Positions 20,547 through 32,684 of a stretch of DNA of 64,000 nucleotides are shown here, piece after piece. The stretch's first letter is position 1. Every line of letters begins with the position of its first letter. The stretch is from Paramoeba atlantica (lineage: Eukaryota > Discosea), in NCBI GenBank assembly GCA_977017575.1, contig CDRNVI010000014.1, positions 186,001 to 250,000 of the forward strand. The letters are read 5' to 3'. The notes beneath the pieces were generated by a model. It worked only from the letters and a program-made list of their open reading frames with translations, ran no database searches and had not been told where the DNA came from. Both the position numbers and the translations under genes were made by a program.

Positions 20547-21102
20547 TAATAGTTTATTTCGGTACTAATACACGGTACTAGCACTACTAGGACTACTAGA
20601 CAATGTCCGCATAAAAAATAAAAGAACACCTTTTTTATAAAGAACACCTATTTTATAAAGAACATCTATTTTATGTCTTTTAGCAGTAGGGCCAAACAAG
20701 CAATAACTAAACGGACCCAACCGCTTAGCCCCGTCCTAGAACCGCGTGAATACTATTAAGTGTGACAGTATGGGTCACGCTCGACAAGTAAAATGTACGC
20801 AATGCACATGTTACAAATTGTAACACACGGCGGATTGTGTTCAGTACCGTCATAGGCTGTACACGGATGCCTCGCATAAGAAGTAAACATACTCATCGCG
20901 GGGGATAAGTGGAAGGCCAGGGCATTCGGTCTAGAAAAGGCAAAATCACAGATACTACACCTGCTTCTTGCGCCTTGGCGCGCGTGAATGGTATGGGAAA
21001 CAATTCTGATAGAGAAACTACTTTTTCGGTGCGCAAAAATAACTGGAAACGTGCGTTCAACGCTAAACGAAATAGTGTCATGTTATTGTTTTTTCTAAAC
21101 CA

Positions 21103-21444
21103 CTGTCCAGCTTACCATACCCCACGGTATATTAAGGTATAGGTACTGTGACCCCCCCTTTAATGTAGACACAATTTTGTGTTTTGTCTCTATTAAATCC
21201 AAAAGAAATCGCGCCCCTTCGCGGCGCGGTTTCTCCCTAAAAGTGTCTATAAAATCAAAGAAAAGTCCTGTTTAGGCCCAAAAACGCAAAAAAATGTCCT
21301 TACTTTTTCTACAAATACTCTTTTCGCTAGGCCATTTCTCGGATGTTGGGCATTTGTGTCAGAGGGAGGTATATTAAGCCTGAGTGGACACCGTAATATA
21401 CCCCCCGGTATATTACGGGGGTATTGGTATGGTAAACTGGACCG
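21103..21444. mobile_element. MITE, CKGTCCAGYTTACCATACC ends
   Basis: About 342 bp. The right side is followed by TA (21445-21446); the left flank is CA, perhaps a mutated TA. The ends are inverted copies of GTCCAGYTTACCATACC. Inside lies another end-like motif (TACTGTGACCCCCCC at 21147) without a partner. Confidence 0.7.
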
Positions 21445-21501
21445 TATATAAAATATACGGTTCGTATATAAAATACGAAACTCTTTATAATTAAGAGGCT
21501 A

Positions 21502-21831
21502 CCCTCCTCTCATTAATAATTATAATGTATAAACCTTTTTCGTTTATAATTATAATTATAATTATAGTTTATAATTATTAATGAGATTCGGTAAGTGATT
21601 TTTTCTTATTATGGACTTCAAATTCTTGATTTTCGAGACATTTCGTTCAACTTGGAAGCAATTTTTAGTGCAAAATACACTACCTGGATGTGGTACAGGT
21701 GTCTTTCTAGATAAAAAATGAAGAATTTGAGATTTATAAAAGTGAGACTTAGAATTATAATCTCATTAAATTTCTATAAGCGATCCCTTTAATGATTTTT
21801 GGAGGTTTATAATTATTAATGAGAGGGGGAG
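21502..21831. mobile_element. MITE, TA target, CTCATTAATAATTATAA ends
   Basis: 330 bp, flanked by TA (21500-21501, 21832-21833). The inverted ends are CCCTCCTCTCATTAATAATT at the left and CTCCCCCTCTCATTAATAAT at the right. The interior is AT-rich and non-coding. Confidence 0.85.
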
Positions 21832-22181
21832 TACTGCATTTTGCCGAAACATCGCGAAACAGGGAGAGCCACTGCAAAACAACGCGAAACAGCGGCTTGG
21901 GTAGAAAAACGCAAACATGGGCTCAAAAAAAATCTGAGACGGAGACCAAGAACCGAGACAAAAACTATTTTACCACGCGGGCAAGTGGCCCACAGATCGA
22001 TCCTCTACAATCTATGATTGATGTAGATATCCCAATAAACACTAGGAGCCATGATGATGAATAGAAGCGTTTTTCCCGGTGCTGAACGCTTCCTTACTAC
22101 TCACGCTGTTTACATGCTGTGTTAAAGCGTGTCAAAATGGACAGGCAAGGTACTACATCTCGTCACGGAGATGTAATATTC

Positions 22182-24140
22182 CTATTTCTCGTAGCACAGA
22201 CGCTTTGGACAATAGTTTTCTGGGACCGCGGCCTGTGCACAACTTCGGTTCACACACCCTTTTGGCTGCAACAAGGACTGAGCCCCTGATGGGGTGTGGC
22301 TCACTGTCAATCTCTCCACTGTACGGTTCCCTGCGTATCTAAATAAATCTACCAACGTAAGGTAGAAATCATACGGGGTAACTATTTCTCGTTCATATCG
22401 TCGAAGTTGGTCCAAAATAGGGCTGTGGTGCCCGAGGAGGCAGTGAGGTACCAACAGTGTCGCAAACGGCATCATATGCTCCAATCGACCAGCGGTGGTG
22501 TACTCAAAATACGGCCCCATGTGATGACCGTGATCCGACATGAGCACCAAAAGCGTGTTCCCGTCTTGAAACCGCGCGTCACGTAGAAAATCGACCAGAT
22601 CCTGGTCCATTAACGTCGCGACTTCCTGTGTCCCCTCATGGGGTTCCAGAAACACAGCGGTAATAAATTTCGGCTGATCGGCCGGGATGGTATCCCACAG
22701 ATCGCGTGTGTATTTCATCAGGTGCTCATGCACGTGACGATCCGTCACGCAACGTTTTGTGAGGGAATAGGGCCCAATAAAATTCCCCTCCGTTTCGGGA
22801 TATTCAGCAAGACAGAAATTCTCGTGCGCATCGGGCACGTCCCACCCGAGGGATCCGTTGCCGACATGGGAGAGCTCTGGGATGTGGGGGGCACACATAC
22901 CGTGGAGCAACGCGCTGTAATACCCAGAGGTTTTCGCAATCGAGGACAAATATGTCCCATTGTTGTATCCCGGGATGGCATCCGCTGGGGTTGGGTAGCC
23001 AGTGAACATGGGGACCATGTTCCCTGTGGTGGACATTCCCACAATATGATAACGCAGAAATTCAAGCACGTGGAAGGGAGCAGCGGTGTGGTTGCTGTTT
23101 GTCGCGGGACCCGGCTCTGTGTAGGTTGGGGTACCGTTTCCTCGAGAGGGGTGTTGAAATTCCCTGCGCCATGTTTGTAACAGTTTTTTGGTCTTTGGCA
23201 AAGCTCTGTTAAAAAACGGCCGTGACATGGCATCAAGAATTACAAGAAGAACATTCGGGGTAGATTGAGGAGATTTCGGGCGTTTCGTTGAAACTTGGTC
23301 GACTTCACGTGCAAGCGACTGAGTGCCGTTGGCCGTCGAAGCAAAAGTTGAATGACAAATGCGGTGATCTAAAAATCGATTAAAGAAGATGTGCCTCCGA
23401 GTTTCGTCCCCGCATTTCACTACGACATTTTCGATACCTCGAGGGATGTTCATTGTAAATTCTGTAATGTTTTCAAATTGTCGCAATATGGGCGTTAGCG
23501 AAACTTTTTTTCCTTGCCTCATAGCAAAGGTATCGTAACTATTTTCCCGGATAGCCTTCCGGTGGGTTGACCAATCCGTAACTTGTCCCCGACCAGCTGT
23601 ACATTGTACCGAGAGCACAGGAAAACACGTGGTTTGGTTTCTACATGCGCGAAGTGATTCGGATACGTTATAAGAATAACAACGAATATCTACAGTGCTC
23701 TTAAAGTGTGACACTTGACAATTTTGGTCACCCATAAAAAAGTTAAGAGCTCGAGACGGGAGCATGCCTTTCCAGGGTACAGGAAACGCGTCACGCGTTC
23801 CACAGACGTGATAGGGTATATCTGACAACGTAGCAGAGACATCCGCACGAGCTAAGTGAGCAGAATGTTGCACACGTTTACCAGAGAGGGATAATAAGCC
23901 CGCGAAGATCACAAGAATGATTGCCCGAAGTTCGTACGAATGGCCTTGAAAGAACGATCGAATAAATTTAAGCAAACTCCTTGTCAAACAGATCACAAGA
24001 TAAAATGCTAAATGGAGACATAACACTAGTAGAAGCTCAAGCTGCATAGTCAGCTGATTTTTGGCATGCGTCCTCAGATATGTAAAGAGGGCGCACAACA
24101 GAATACTCACCAAGAGGATGCAATCAATGTCAGGGATCAT
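22182..24140 (-). CDS. DUF229 / alkaline-phosphatase-fold membrane protein
   Basis: 652 residues from the ATG at 24140. Three hydrophobic segments lie at the N-terminus (about residues 5-22, 32-55 and 69-85), then a large domain presumed to face the lumen or cell exterior. That domain has sulfatase/phosphatase-superfamily landmarks: NVLLVILDAMSR (about 296-307), metal-site-like regions SNHTAAPFHVLEF and YYSALLHGMCAPHIPEL, and LLVLMSDHGHHMGPY (about 535-549). This combination marks Pfam DUF229, whose substrate is not established. Several N-glycosylation sequons (NGT, NHT) fit a secretory location. The C-terminus is Cys-rich (CVNRSCAQ, CPKRLC). Just upstream of the ATG, on the coding strand, CTCTATTTTCTGTAG precedes TGAGCAATG, a plausible splice-acceptor-like sequence. 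Confidence 0.85.
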   Translation of the reverse strand: MIPDIDCILLVSILLCALFTYLRTHAKNQLTMQLELLLVLCLHLAFYLVICLTRSLLKFIRSFFQGHSYELRAIILVIFAGLLSLSGKRVQHSAHLARADVSATLSDIPYHVCGTRDAFPVPWKGMLPSRALNFFMGDQNCQVSHFKSTVDIRCYSYNVSESLRACRNQTTCFPVLSVQCTAGRGQVTDWSTHRKAIRENSYDTFAMRQGKKVSLTPILRQFENITEFTMNIPRGIENVVVKCGDETRRHIFFNRFLDHRICHSTFASTANGTQSLAREVDQVSTKRPKSPQSTPNVLLVILDAMSRPFFNRALPKTKKLLQTWRREFQHPSRGNGTPTYTEPGPATNSNHTAAPFHVLEFLRYHIVGMSTTGNMVPMFTGYPTPADAIPGYNNGTYLSSIAKTSGYYSALLHGMCAPHIPELSHVGNGSLGWDVPDAHENFCLAEYPETEGNFIGPYSLTKRCVTDRHVHEHLMKYTRDLWDTIPADQPKFITAVFLEPHEGTQEVATLMDQDLVDFLRDARFQDGNTLLVLMSDHGHHMGPYFEYTTAGRLEHMMPFATLLVPHCLLGHHSPILDQLRRYEREIVTPYDFYLTLVDLFRYAGNRTVERLTVSHTPSGAQSLLQPKGCVNRSCAQAAVPENYCPKRLCYEK

Positions 24141-24262
24141 TGCTCACTACAGAAAATAGAGTTGAAAATCGCTAAGAAACTTCATTCCCTGAAATAACAT
24201 GAACATTACGAATATTTCCTAAATGGAGATGAAATTCCGTGTGTACGTGGATAAACATAGTA

Positions 24263-25700
24263 CCGTCACCCCCCCTCACTTGTCCCGGCGAAAAGGCCAA
24301 AAAAGCGGAAAAGGCGGATAAGTCGCGTGGTAGGACAAGTCACGTAGCATCAAGAGGAACTGTATGACACATTTTTGTATACATCCGTATACATGAAAAA
24401 ACTCTTTTTCGAACTTAAAGGGGGGGCTCGTTTATTGTTAACATTCGATTATTGTTAACAATGAATTAATTTCGGTTTTTTCGTGTGACTTTTGAATTTT
24501 TTTGTTCCCTATGGTCATGTTGTATAGCGTTCTTGATAAGAAAAATGGTGCGCTTAACGATATGCGAAACAATGTTATTGAAACAACAGAGTTTCGGTCG
24601 CCCGACGATGGCAACCCCCAGAGACACAGTTTTGGGTGAAACTGGATTTGAAAACTACATAGTTCCCTAAAGAGGTATCATTGGAGAGTCGTTAGTAGCT
24701 CCGGCGATTGCAATGACCTTCAGTGACCTCCAGAGAGTGCCGAAATACCCAAATTAACAATATTCGAACTTTCATTGCAACTCGTATAATGTTAACATTG
24801 GGGGGTAAAAGTTCGATTATTGTTAATATTCGATTTTTGTTGGCGAAAAATACTCGAAAAAAATGTTAACAATAAACGAGCCCCCCCTTTATTAGGTCGG
24901 CGTCAGTACCATCAGCGAGATGGCAGTGCCAGGGAAGACCACGAGGAGGTTCCAACCTTACTTCCCCATCTCGGTTTGTGCCTAACTTTCAGAGGAAGTA
25001 GTTTTCTTTACAGAAACGGTAACTTTATCGCTTTCCGAATATAGCGTGATATAACGTGATTCTTGACTTGAAATGAACGTACATTTTAATTACGCTAAAA
25101 AGTGTGTCACCGGTAACATGAGCCCACGAACTAATAGATTAAATACATTGTATATGAATACAAATGGTGTTTGCAAGGGAAAAACAATTATCAACTGAAT
25201 TAAAGCATGTAAACAAACCCAAGTAAACAAAAAGTGCGCGAATATAGATTTTATGAAAGATAGGAAGGCGTATAACGCTAAAACGGAAAATACAATTTAA
25301 GTTTATTCTGATTTATAATACAGCTATCATTTTTAATAAAACAGTTTCTGATCTTTCTGATATTTCCAGACTTGTCTCCCACATGGGGCATTACCGCTGT
25401 GTTTTCAGTTTTCAAAGTGATGAGTACTAGTACTTGACTAGCGTTGAATGGTTCGTAGTTTCGCTTCTTTCTGGACATCATGATTCAAATAATTTTTAAA
25501 GAGATAATATCTGTAGACTGAGTGCCGTACTTTGTAGAGATAGTCGTAACTGGTTTCTATTAAATATCTGCAACTTAAAAATACGAAAACTAAATTTTCA
25601 AAAATGATCAAGGGCAGAGGGGCTACCACATGACTTATCCGCCTTCAGATTCTCAAAAGCGGATATGTAACGTGGTAGGACAAGTGAGGGGGGGTGACGG
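24263..25700. mobile_element. TIR element, CCGTCACCCCCCCTCACTTG ends
   Basis: 1438 bp flanked by TA (24261-24262, 25701-25702). Both ends read CCGTCACCCCCCCTCACTTG TCC. Subterminal pieces GGACAAGT and GGCGGATAAGT recur at both ends, like the iterons of the pogo element. No transposase is present. It is interrupted by another MITE at 24418-24889. Confidence 0.85.
24418..24889. mobile_element. MITE, AAGGGGGGGCTCGTTTATTG ends, nested
   Basis: 472 bp, flanked by TA (24416-24417, 24890-24891), with inverted ends AAGGGGGGGCTCGTTTATTG followed by TTAACA. It lies inside the element at 24263-25700 and so is the younger insertion. Confidence 0.85.
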
Positions 25701-26439
25701 TAAGGTTGAAAGGCTGCAACGTAAAAAATGCATTTTTCCCCGACCAACAAAGCGAGTGATTTTGCTTCATTTTGATTCACACAATTGTGTGAGACATGAA
25801 AGGTCGCAAGTGTTGTGGGCTACTGGAACAACACACGAAGCAAAAAATCTGAAAGTACGGTCCTTCGTTTTCTGGAAAACGAAAAATCTAATAACGATGT
25901 CAAACCTCGAGGGAGGCCAGGAAGATAATTTTTTTTGTTTCAATGCACGAAAAATTTGGCTCCAATAATTCTACTCCACATAAATATTGGTCCGACTTTT
26001 TTTTCGAGCTCGAAGGACCAAATTTAAAAAATGTCAATTTTTTTGTTCGACCGGTATTTTGGGGAAGGAATGGAAACGCAAAGTGTCGAGAGCGATTAAG
26101 CAGTTTTACTCCTTATTTTTCGGGTAAGCCGAAGATGGCGAATACGAAATTCATGTTCCGGATTAAACTGTGTCAGAGGGTGTTGAAATGTCTAGTATAG
26201 CCTGTGTACGGTCAGCCGTCCCTGTGTACGGTCAGCCGAGTGACTGCGTTTAAATGGAAACGACAACTTCTAAGATGGGTATCGAAGGCCGTTCTTCAAT
26301 CCTTCTACATGGCAACCATTACAAGTATCGAAAGGGATGTTAGTTGCAGTCGCACAGTATAGACTACTGTTAAGAAGCGAGATAAGGCTACGTTACATGG
26401 CTTAGTGCGGAAGTGTACTGTGGACAGCTACTCTCTTCG

Positions 26440-26560
26440 TTGGCATGACACTGGATCCCGGCGCTTAACAAGGGAAGATACTGCTTAAGAGTCTCCAACA
26501 CAAACTTCGCACCTGACTTACAAATATCTCCGGAAGTCCCCTAGATATACTCCTGTACGT
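26440..26560 (+). pseudogene. LINE fragment
   Basis: This stretch aligns with part of the LINE at about 28895-29015: ATGACACTGGATCCCGGCGC against ATGACACTCGCGCCGGGGGC, then AACAAGGGAAGATACTGCTT against AACAAGGGAAGGTACTGTTC. It has stops and small gaps and is an older copy upstream of the longer element. A 17-bp direct repeat (CTGTGTACGGTCAGCCG, twice) lies at 26201-26239. Confidence 0.65.
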
Positions 26561-26609
26561 CTTTAGGCACACAACCACGCATAAAGATACAGTTTCTGTA
26601 CCTTGTTGA

Positions 26610-29600
26610 TCTTTTGTACTAACTGTTATCACCCCTACAGGGGCATGTCACTCCACACCACTACCTCTGCCCCCCAGGCGCAAGGCGACCTCCCTCGAGG
26701 TCCCCTTCAATGCCGAAATTTCAGCGGAACTTTCCTTAGCACGAACCCTCCGCAACAAGGCCGAATGCAAACACCAATGTTGTAAGGAGGGAGTACTCAG
26801 CCGCCCTCAGGACGCTCGGCAGGAACCCACCCGCTGGAGCCTACGCAACCTCTTCTCGTGGAATCTGTCTAACAACGAGACAAACGGACAAGCACCTGCT
26901 GGTCACAGCGAAAGATCCGTATCTTTTGAGCCCCAAAGACAGGTAGAAACCAAAATAGGCGCCGCACGGAGTTCACCACGAGATCAGCGCCACGAAAGAC
27001 GCTCCACAAATGCCTCCGAAGAAACCCGCATCAATCAGTCTCCACGACAACCAGCACATCCACCGGTGAACAACGTAACCTCGGAACCAGCGCCAACCTT
27101 CGGAACTGAAAGTAACACACAGACGCTTACCCAGACTCTCCCACCGCGGGGCGGACCACGGCAGACCCACGGGCCGAATGACAGCACGATCCTGAACTCA
27201 CAGAGGAATAGATCTCGAAATGAAAACATATTAGACACCGAGACGGCTGAATACTTGTTAAGCACCATGCGTACGATCGAAGGAGGGCGGGTCATGATAA
27301 GCCTCTCACAGGACCAATGGCAGCTGGCAATAAAGAAGGCCATGGATAGATGTAAAAAGTACTTAAAGCCTGCATCAACCCCGAGCGAAGCCCTACTACA
27401 TACGGAATTACTGACAGCTTGCATGGCGGTCTCGGTTTATGAAGTTGTACGGGAACTCGACCCCACCAAAGGGTTCAAATTGCGCTCCAAAATTGGCCAT
27501 GCGAAACGCCCCACACGACCCCTTAGCTATGACCGCTCTGCGAAGCAACTAGCAGGACACATCCGTCAACTGAAACGTACTCTTTCCTTTACCCACGGAC
27601 GCTCAGAAAGGGACCGCTTGATCGGCAACATAAAAGAAGCGACCAAAGCGCATAAGCTGTACACGGAAGAAGCGAAACTAGTCAAACAAGAACGAGAGAA
27701 ACGCTGGATGATGGACAGGTTCCAAAGAAACCCTTAGACAGCAGCCGGAGAGTGTCTTGACAAGAACGAGCAACTGGTAAATCAGCCGGCAACCTTTCCA
27801 GACTGCTCGCAAGCAGCTATCGAAACATTTTTCCAAGAATCGTTAAGCACAGACACGGAAGATCATAGTCTACCTCCAACAAACCTCCTTGGCCTGGATC
27901 TAGAGAATGCAATGGAATGGGAAGCAATCGACGTACCAACCATAGCAGTGGCAATCTCCTCGAAACGCCCCTCGGCTGCCCCAGGCTCCGATAACGTGGG
28001 AAACGCATTTCTTCGACGCTGCGAAGAGCTCTACCCGTTCATCGCGCAAGTCTTCAATGACGTACTGAAGCATTCGGTCAGCCCTCCCTATTGGAAACAG
28101 GCCGTCACCCGACTCATTCACAAAGGCGGAGCTCCCAACCAATTGTCCAACTGGAGACCCATCAGTCTTACGAGCTGCCTTGGTAAGTTACTCCACTCCA
28201 TTATTGGCCACAGAATCTTGAGCCATGCTGTGACGACAGGAATAATTGACACAACCATACAAAAAGGATTTTTGCCAAACGTAAATGGAACTATCGAGCA
28301 TACCCAGTCACTCTGTGAACTATTGGACTTTCAACGACAGCATAAACGACAATACTGCCTTGGTCAATTTGACTTAAAGAACGCGTTTGGTTCTCTCCCA
28401 CACTCCATTCTCTTTCAAGTCCTAACGTGGGCAAAGGTATCACCTCAAATCATCGCGTACATCCGCTCCCTATACCATGATGCGACTATCCGGATCAAAT
28501 GTTCGGAAGGGCTGACCAAACACATCCCCGTCAAACGAGGTGTCCTCCAGGGCGACACACTATCCCCCGTACTATTCAATCTCGCGATGGAAGTGGTTCT
28601 ACGATATCTCCGATCGAGCTTCCCTAGCTATGGTATTAAATGGGGCAACCAAGAGTCGTTCTTAAAAGCCTTTGCACACGATCTGGCTATCATCACGAAC
28701 TCGGCTGAAGAAATGCAACACGTGACGAACGCCCTGGTGAACATGCTTTCCAGGTTAGGCATGCTCCTTAACGTACCGAAATGTCGTCTCCAACACATGT
28801 CTGTAGCAGAAGGCGGATATAAGACCCACAGACCCCGTATCTTGGCATACGGTGAGAGTATTCCCAACGTTTGCGACAAAGGAAGTCAGTTCCTAGGTAT
28901 GACACTCGCGCCGGGGGCCCAACAAGGGAAGGTACTGTTCAAAAGTCTCCTAAAGCAGCTACGATTTTGGTTGAACAATGTATCCAATAGTGCCCTAGAT
29001 ACCCCCGCTCGTCTCTGGGCCTATAATAACGTAATCATATCTCGCCTGCGATATGTGCTCACGGTCAATCCAGGAATCACACTAAACTTTATCCTTCGAC
29101 TACAAAAATATGCGACGAGACACATTCGAAAATGGATAAACATGGCCAAAACAGCTACGAGCGAAGTTCTGTACTCTGAACGCGGCTGGGCTCTCACCAG
29201 CCTGTCTAAGCTTTGGTTACTCTGCACAGGCACAGCAGTTGAACAGATGAAAAAATCTCGTGATCCAGCAGTGCAACAAGCGCTGAGATATCGCATCCGT
29301 CGTGAACACGACAAACGTTCTTCCGGACAAGTGCGACCAGTCGTCGAGTTGTACGACCGCAGTGGAAATCACGCATCGACACGGCAGTACATTGAACATG
29401 AATACGAAAGACATCTCTCAGAAGCTGTGCAGCGTCGAGCACCAATCGCGGGGCAGTGGTTTCGCATGGCTACAGAAGACGACCTCGCGAAAGACTTCGC
29501 TGCTGCTCTGTGCAATATTAAAAGTACGTCGCTCTCCAGATTTGCTTCATCTGTTCTGACACAGACCCCGCTTCCGACCCGATCCGCCTTACACCGCTGG

Positions 29601-30191
29601 GGCCTCAGTTCCCACACGAACCGTAAATGCCCCATTTGCACAGAAGACGTACAAACTGTGCGCCACGTTCTAACAGGCTGCAAGGCCGCCCTGCAACAGG
29701 GGCGGTATACCTTCCGACACAACCTCATTCTACACGCCCTTGCAGATGCTATTCGACAATCCCCCGAAACCGCACAGTATCACTTTGACCTCGCTCACCA
29801 TCAGAATCCGCCAACCTGGCTGAGCGGGCAAGAAACGTCCCTCCGACCTGATGGATGGGTCCAACTTAAGAACGGTTCTGAGTTCATACTCGAACTGACA
29901 TCTCCGTGGGAGGAAAACTTTATCTCCTCACACGAACGGAAGATGCAGAAGTATGGACATATGTATCTACAGCGGAAAATGTCGAACCCAGCCACTTTTC
30001 TCCTGGCCATTGAAGTAGGTGCCAGGGGAAAGCTCAACAGCTCAACTCGAGCACTGAACTCCTTTTTTGGTGGAAACAAGGCCACCGCCTCGCGATGTCG
30101 TCAGCATATGGCAACAAGAGCCCTTAGTGGCAGTTTCAAAATTTTTAATAATCGCGACATTGAGCAGTGGAGTGAGGGCACGTGCTGGTGA
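26610..30191 (+). mobile_element. RLE-type LINE, single-ORF, inactivated
   Basis: One reading frame is open from about 26613 to 30191, broken by a single in-frame TAG at 27735-27737. No ATG is seen near its beginning, so the 5' end is probably truncated. The N-terminal part is Arg/Pro/Ser-rich, with CKHQCC near 26766. The reverse transcriptase shows NWRPISLTSCLGKLLHSII, motif A QFDLKNAFGS and motif B GVLQGDTLSPVLFNLAM. Motif C is FAHD instead of FADD (His codon CAC at 28677-28679), which should abolish polymerisation. The C-terminus has a zinc knuckle CPICTEDVQTVRHVLTGC and a restriction-like endonuclease (RPDGWVQ... FILELTSPWEE). This domain order fits CRE/R2/NeSL-type LINEs, which often target one site. 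The 3' end after the stop is unclear. Confidence 0.85.
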
Positions 30192-30320
30192 AGAGTTTTA
30201 AAAACCTAGGAGAAACTCGTTTTGTGCGAGGATTGCGTGCTAGTCATGCATCTTCTAGGTATCAATCTCTGCAGTTAAACTGCATGAATATCGAACAACC
30301 TCGCGACTAATATACTTATA

Positions 30321-31071
30321 TAGGGGTGAAAACTTCCATCTGTGGGGGGGCTAAATTTTGTAAAAATTGTCCAATTTTGGAAAATAATAGCGCATTGGAG
30401 AGATCTCGCAGAGTTGTATGTCTTTGGCGTATTCGGAACGCTCGGTTTGAAAGATTTAATCCGATGAGAAAAAACATGTTTTTTTTCTTGTGAAAATATG
30501 GCAATTTTTCATTTTTGACCCATTTTACGCCCCAAAAGCGAGTTCGCTCAAGGAATTCTCATGGTGTTTCGAACGCCCGTTCTTATGCTTAGCCAGGGAA
30601 GATTAAAGTACACTAAAGATTACTTCTTGTGGCCGACTTCGAGAAAAAACAGTCTTCTTCCCGGACTTATCAAAGTGTTTGGATCCACTAGGGAACTGTG
30701 AAACTCTGGGTGGAACGATTCATGTTTTTTACGATAAACTTCAGACAAAAGACTAAGATAAGTTTGATAATATGTTAAAAAACTTCAGAAAACGTTGTAG
30801 AATCATCGTAGAAAAGAAGGGTGCATATTGTGGATGCAACATGGGTTTTAAAATAATGTTTCCTAAAAATATCTGATATTTTTATTATTTCTTTAAGTGA
30901 CAATTTGCTTTTTTGGCCTATTCGGTATTTGGAGTTCTAATTTGATATGTCAAAAGCTACCAGTGCAAAGACATACAAATCTGCGAGAGCTCTCGAATGC
31001 GGTATTATTTTCCGAAATTGAAAAGTTTTTGCAAATTTTAGACCCTCCCCAGATGGAAGTTTTCACCCCTG
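30321..31071. mobile_element. MITE with ~110-bp TIRs, YAGGGGTGAAAACTTCC ends
   Basis: 751 bp, flanked by TA. The left TIR (AGGGGTGAAAACTTCCATCT, with AGATCTCGCAGAGTTGTATG further in) is mirrored at the right over about 110 bp at roughly 80% identity. There is no gene inside. Confidence 0.75.
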
Positions 31072-31081
31072 TATGTGTTTA

Positions 31082-31240
31082 CACCGAATCCTGGCCTAAC
31101 CATGAACTTCATCCTGAGACTTCAGAAATTCGTAACTAGGCACATTCGCAAATGATTGAATATGGCGCAGAGCGCCACAAGTGAACTATTGTACTCGATG
31201 CAAGGATGGGGACTTACGAGCCTATCGCAACAAGCAAAGA
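31082..31240 (+). pseudogene. LINE fragment related to 29080-29215
   Basis: The translation reads MNFILRLQKFVTRHIRK, a stop, then LNMAQSATSELLYS and GWGLTSLSQ, close to LNFILRLQKYATRHIRKW... in the LINE at 26610-30191. It is a short dead fragment of a sister copy. Confidence 0.75.
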
Positions 31241-31386
31241 TAAAAAACGTTTTTGGGAAACAAATTAAGCACCGCTTCGCGGCGCCTATACGCACCGAAC
31301 CCAAAATTCAACACTAAATAGGGGAGTTGAGCACTCAATAGTAAATGGGGGGGACAGTAAAGGAAAAAATTATTAATTCTGCTACT

Positions 31387-31806
31387 ATGCCGAAGAGCAA
31401 ACATGCCGGGGTTGCGCGCCGTAAGAATCAGCTAACGCTCGAAGCTTGTGCATTTTCCTCGATGGATGACAAGAAACAGTTCACCCAACAACCACAGTCC
31501 TACGTCCTCAGTATCACGGGAAGTAAACTTGAAGGAAAAAGTATATACAGAAGTATTAAGGGATATAGAAGTATTAAGTTGGGATACAGAAGTATTAAGT
31601 TTTGTTCAGAAAGTGCATTTCACGCCGAGGCGTACGGTGAAGTTCGAGTATGGAACGTTGATGAGATGGGGTTGTTTATTTCACATGGGTCGAAGTATGT
31701 TTACTGCAAAAAAGGTTTCCTAGCCCCAGAAGCAATGTCCAATGTCAACTCAAAAAGTCGGGTGCAGACTACTTATATTGTAGTCAAAAAATCTGTTTTA
31801 TTTTAG
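31387..31806 (+). pseudogene. Pogo-type transposase relic
   Basis: The frame from the ATG at 31387 (MPKSKHAGVARRKNQ...) includes VWNVDEMGLFISHGSKYVYC, which fits the first-Asp region of pogo transposases (NVDETG). Between the two lies a triplicated piece (ATAYAGAAGTATTAAG, 31550-31600). The remaining catalytic parts are missing. An orphan end GGGGGGGACAGTA lies at 31347-31359. Confidence 0.55.
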
Positions 31807-32684
31807 TTCTATTTTGACATTAATAAGGTAGCTCCAAGTAATGTGTATCATATAAAGAGTATTTAGGAACGGTATTTAGTCGGCGTCTGTACCATCAGTT
31901 CAATAAACTTATTTGTATCTTTTACGCTTTCACCCTTTATGCCTTCATCCTTCCTATCTTTCACAAACTTTTAAAGAGAAGTGTCGGCTAAACTGAAGCA
32001 AAATTCGGTTTTTTCATAAATCTGTTCAAAAATTGCTCCAAATCTATTGAAAAACTTAAACTGACAACTTAGGCTTAAAATGCGGACACTATACATACAC
32101 GCAAATGCAATGCTCTGTCAAGTTAAATTTTCAAGCACGCGCAGCAATGCATCCCCCCCATTACACTTCAAGCTTCCGCTTGCCTGCTCTGCGTAGGCCT
32201 GCACCCGATCTTCTCTCCGGGCGGCTTTCCGGCCCTACACGCCACCTTCACGCTTCAAGCGCTTCTTTACGTGTACTCCACAGCGTTTGTGCGTATGCTT
32301 TCCTCAGTGACGCACAGTCGACGGTGGTTCACGCTTTCCCACTTGTAGTTCTCCGCAAGACGAATATTGTGACGAGCGCCGTCTGTCCAAATTCAGGTAA
32401 GTTCTATAATTCCGGGGACGAGAAGCGGAAGTGCGATCTGGAACGATTTCCGCACAAAACAATGCCACATCCAACAAAACTCGTACCAGCGGGCCTAACC
32501 TCACTTAACCTCAATAAACGGAAGACGTGTGACACAGTTCATTTCAAGACACTCACAACAAAACCCACCATCAAAGTGATTGACCATGATTTTACCCGTA
32601 CCTGAGAACGTAAAAACGTCAAAGATACTAGCAAAGATTCTAAACTATATCTTTTGCAAGAAACAGCAGCAAAACATAATAATA

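Noticed and set aside
20690-20900. Spacer checked for an RNA gene
   Set aside because: No tRNA-like arms, rRNA signature or convincing hairpin was seen.
22745-23236. Antisense and alternative frames over DUF229
   Set aside because: The 652-codon frame with sulfatase-type motifs explains the region.
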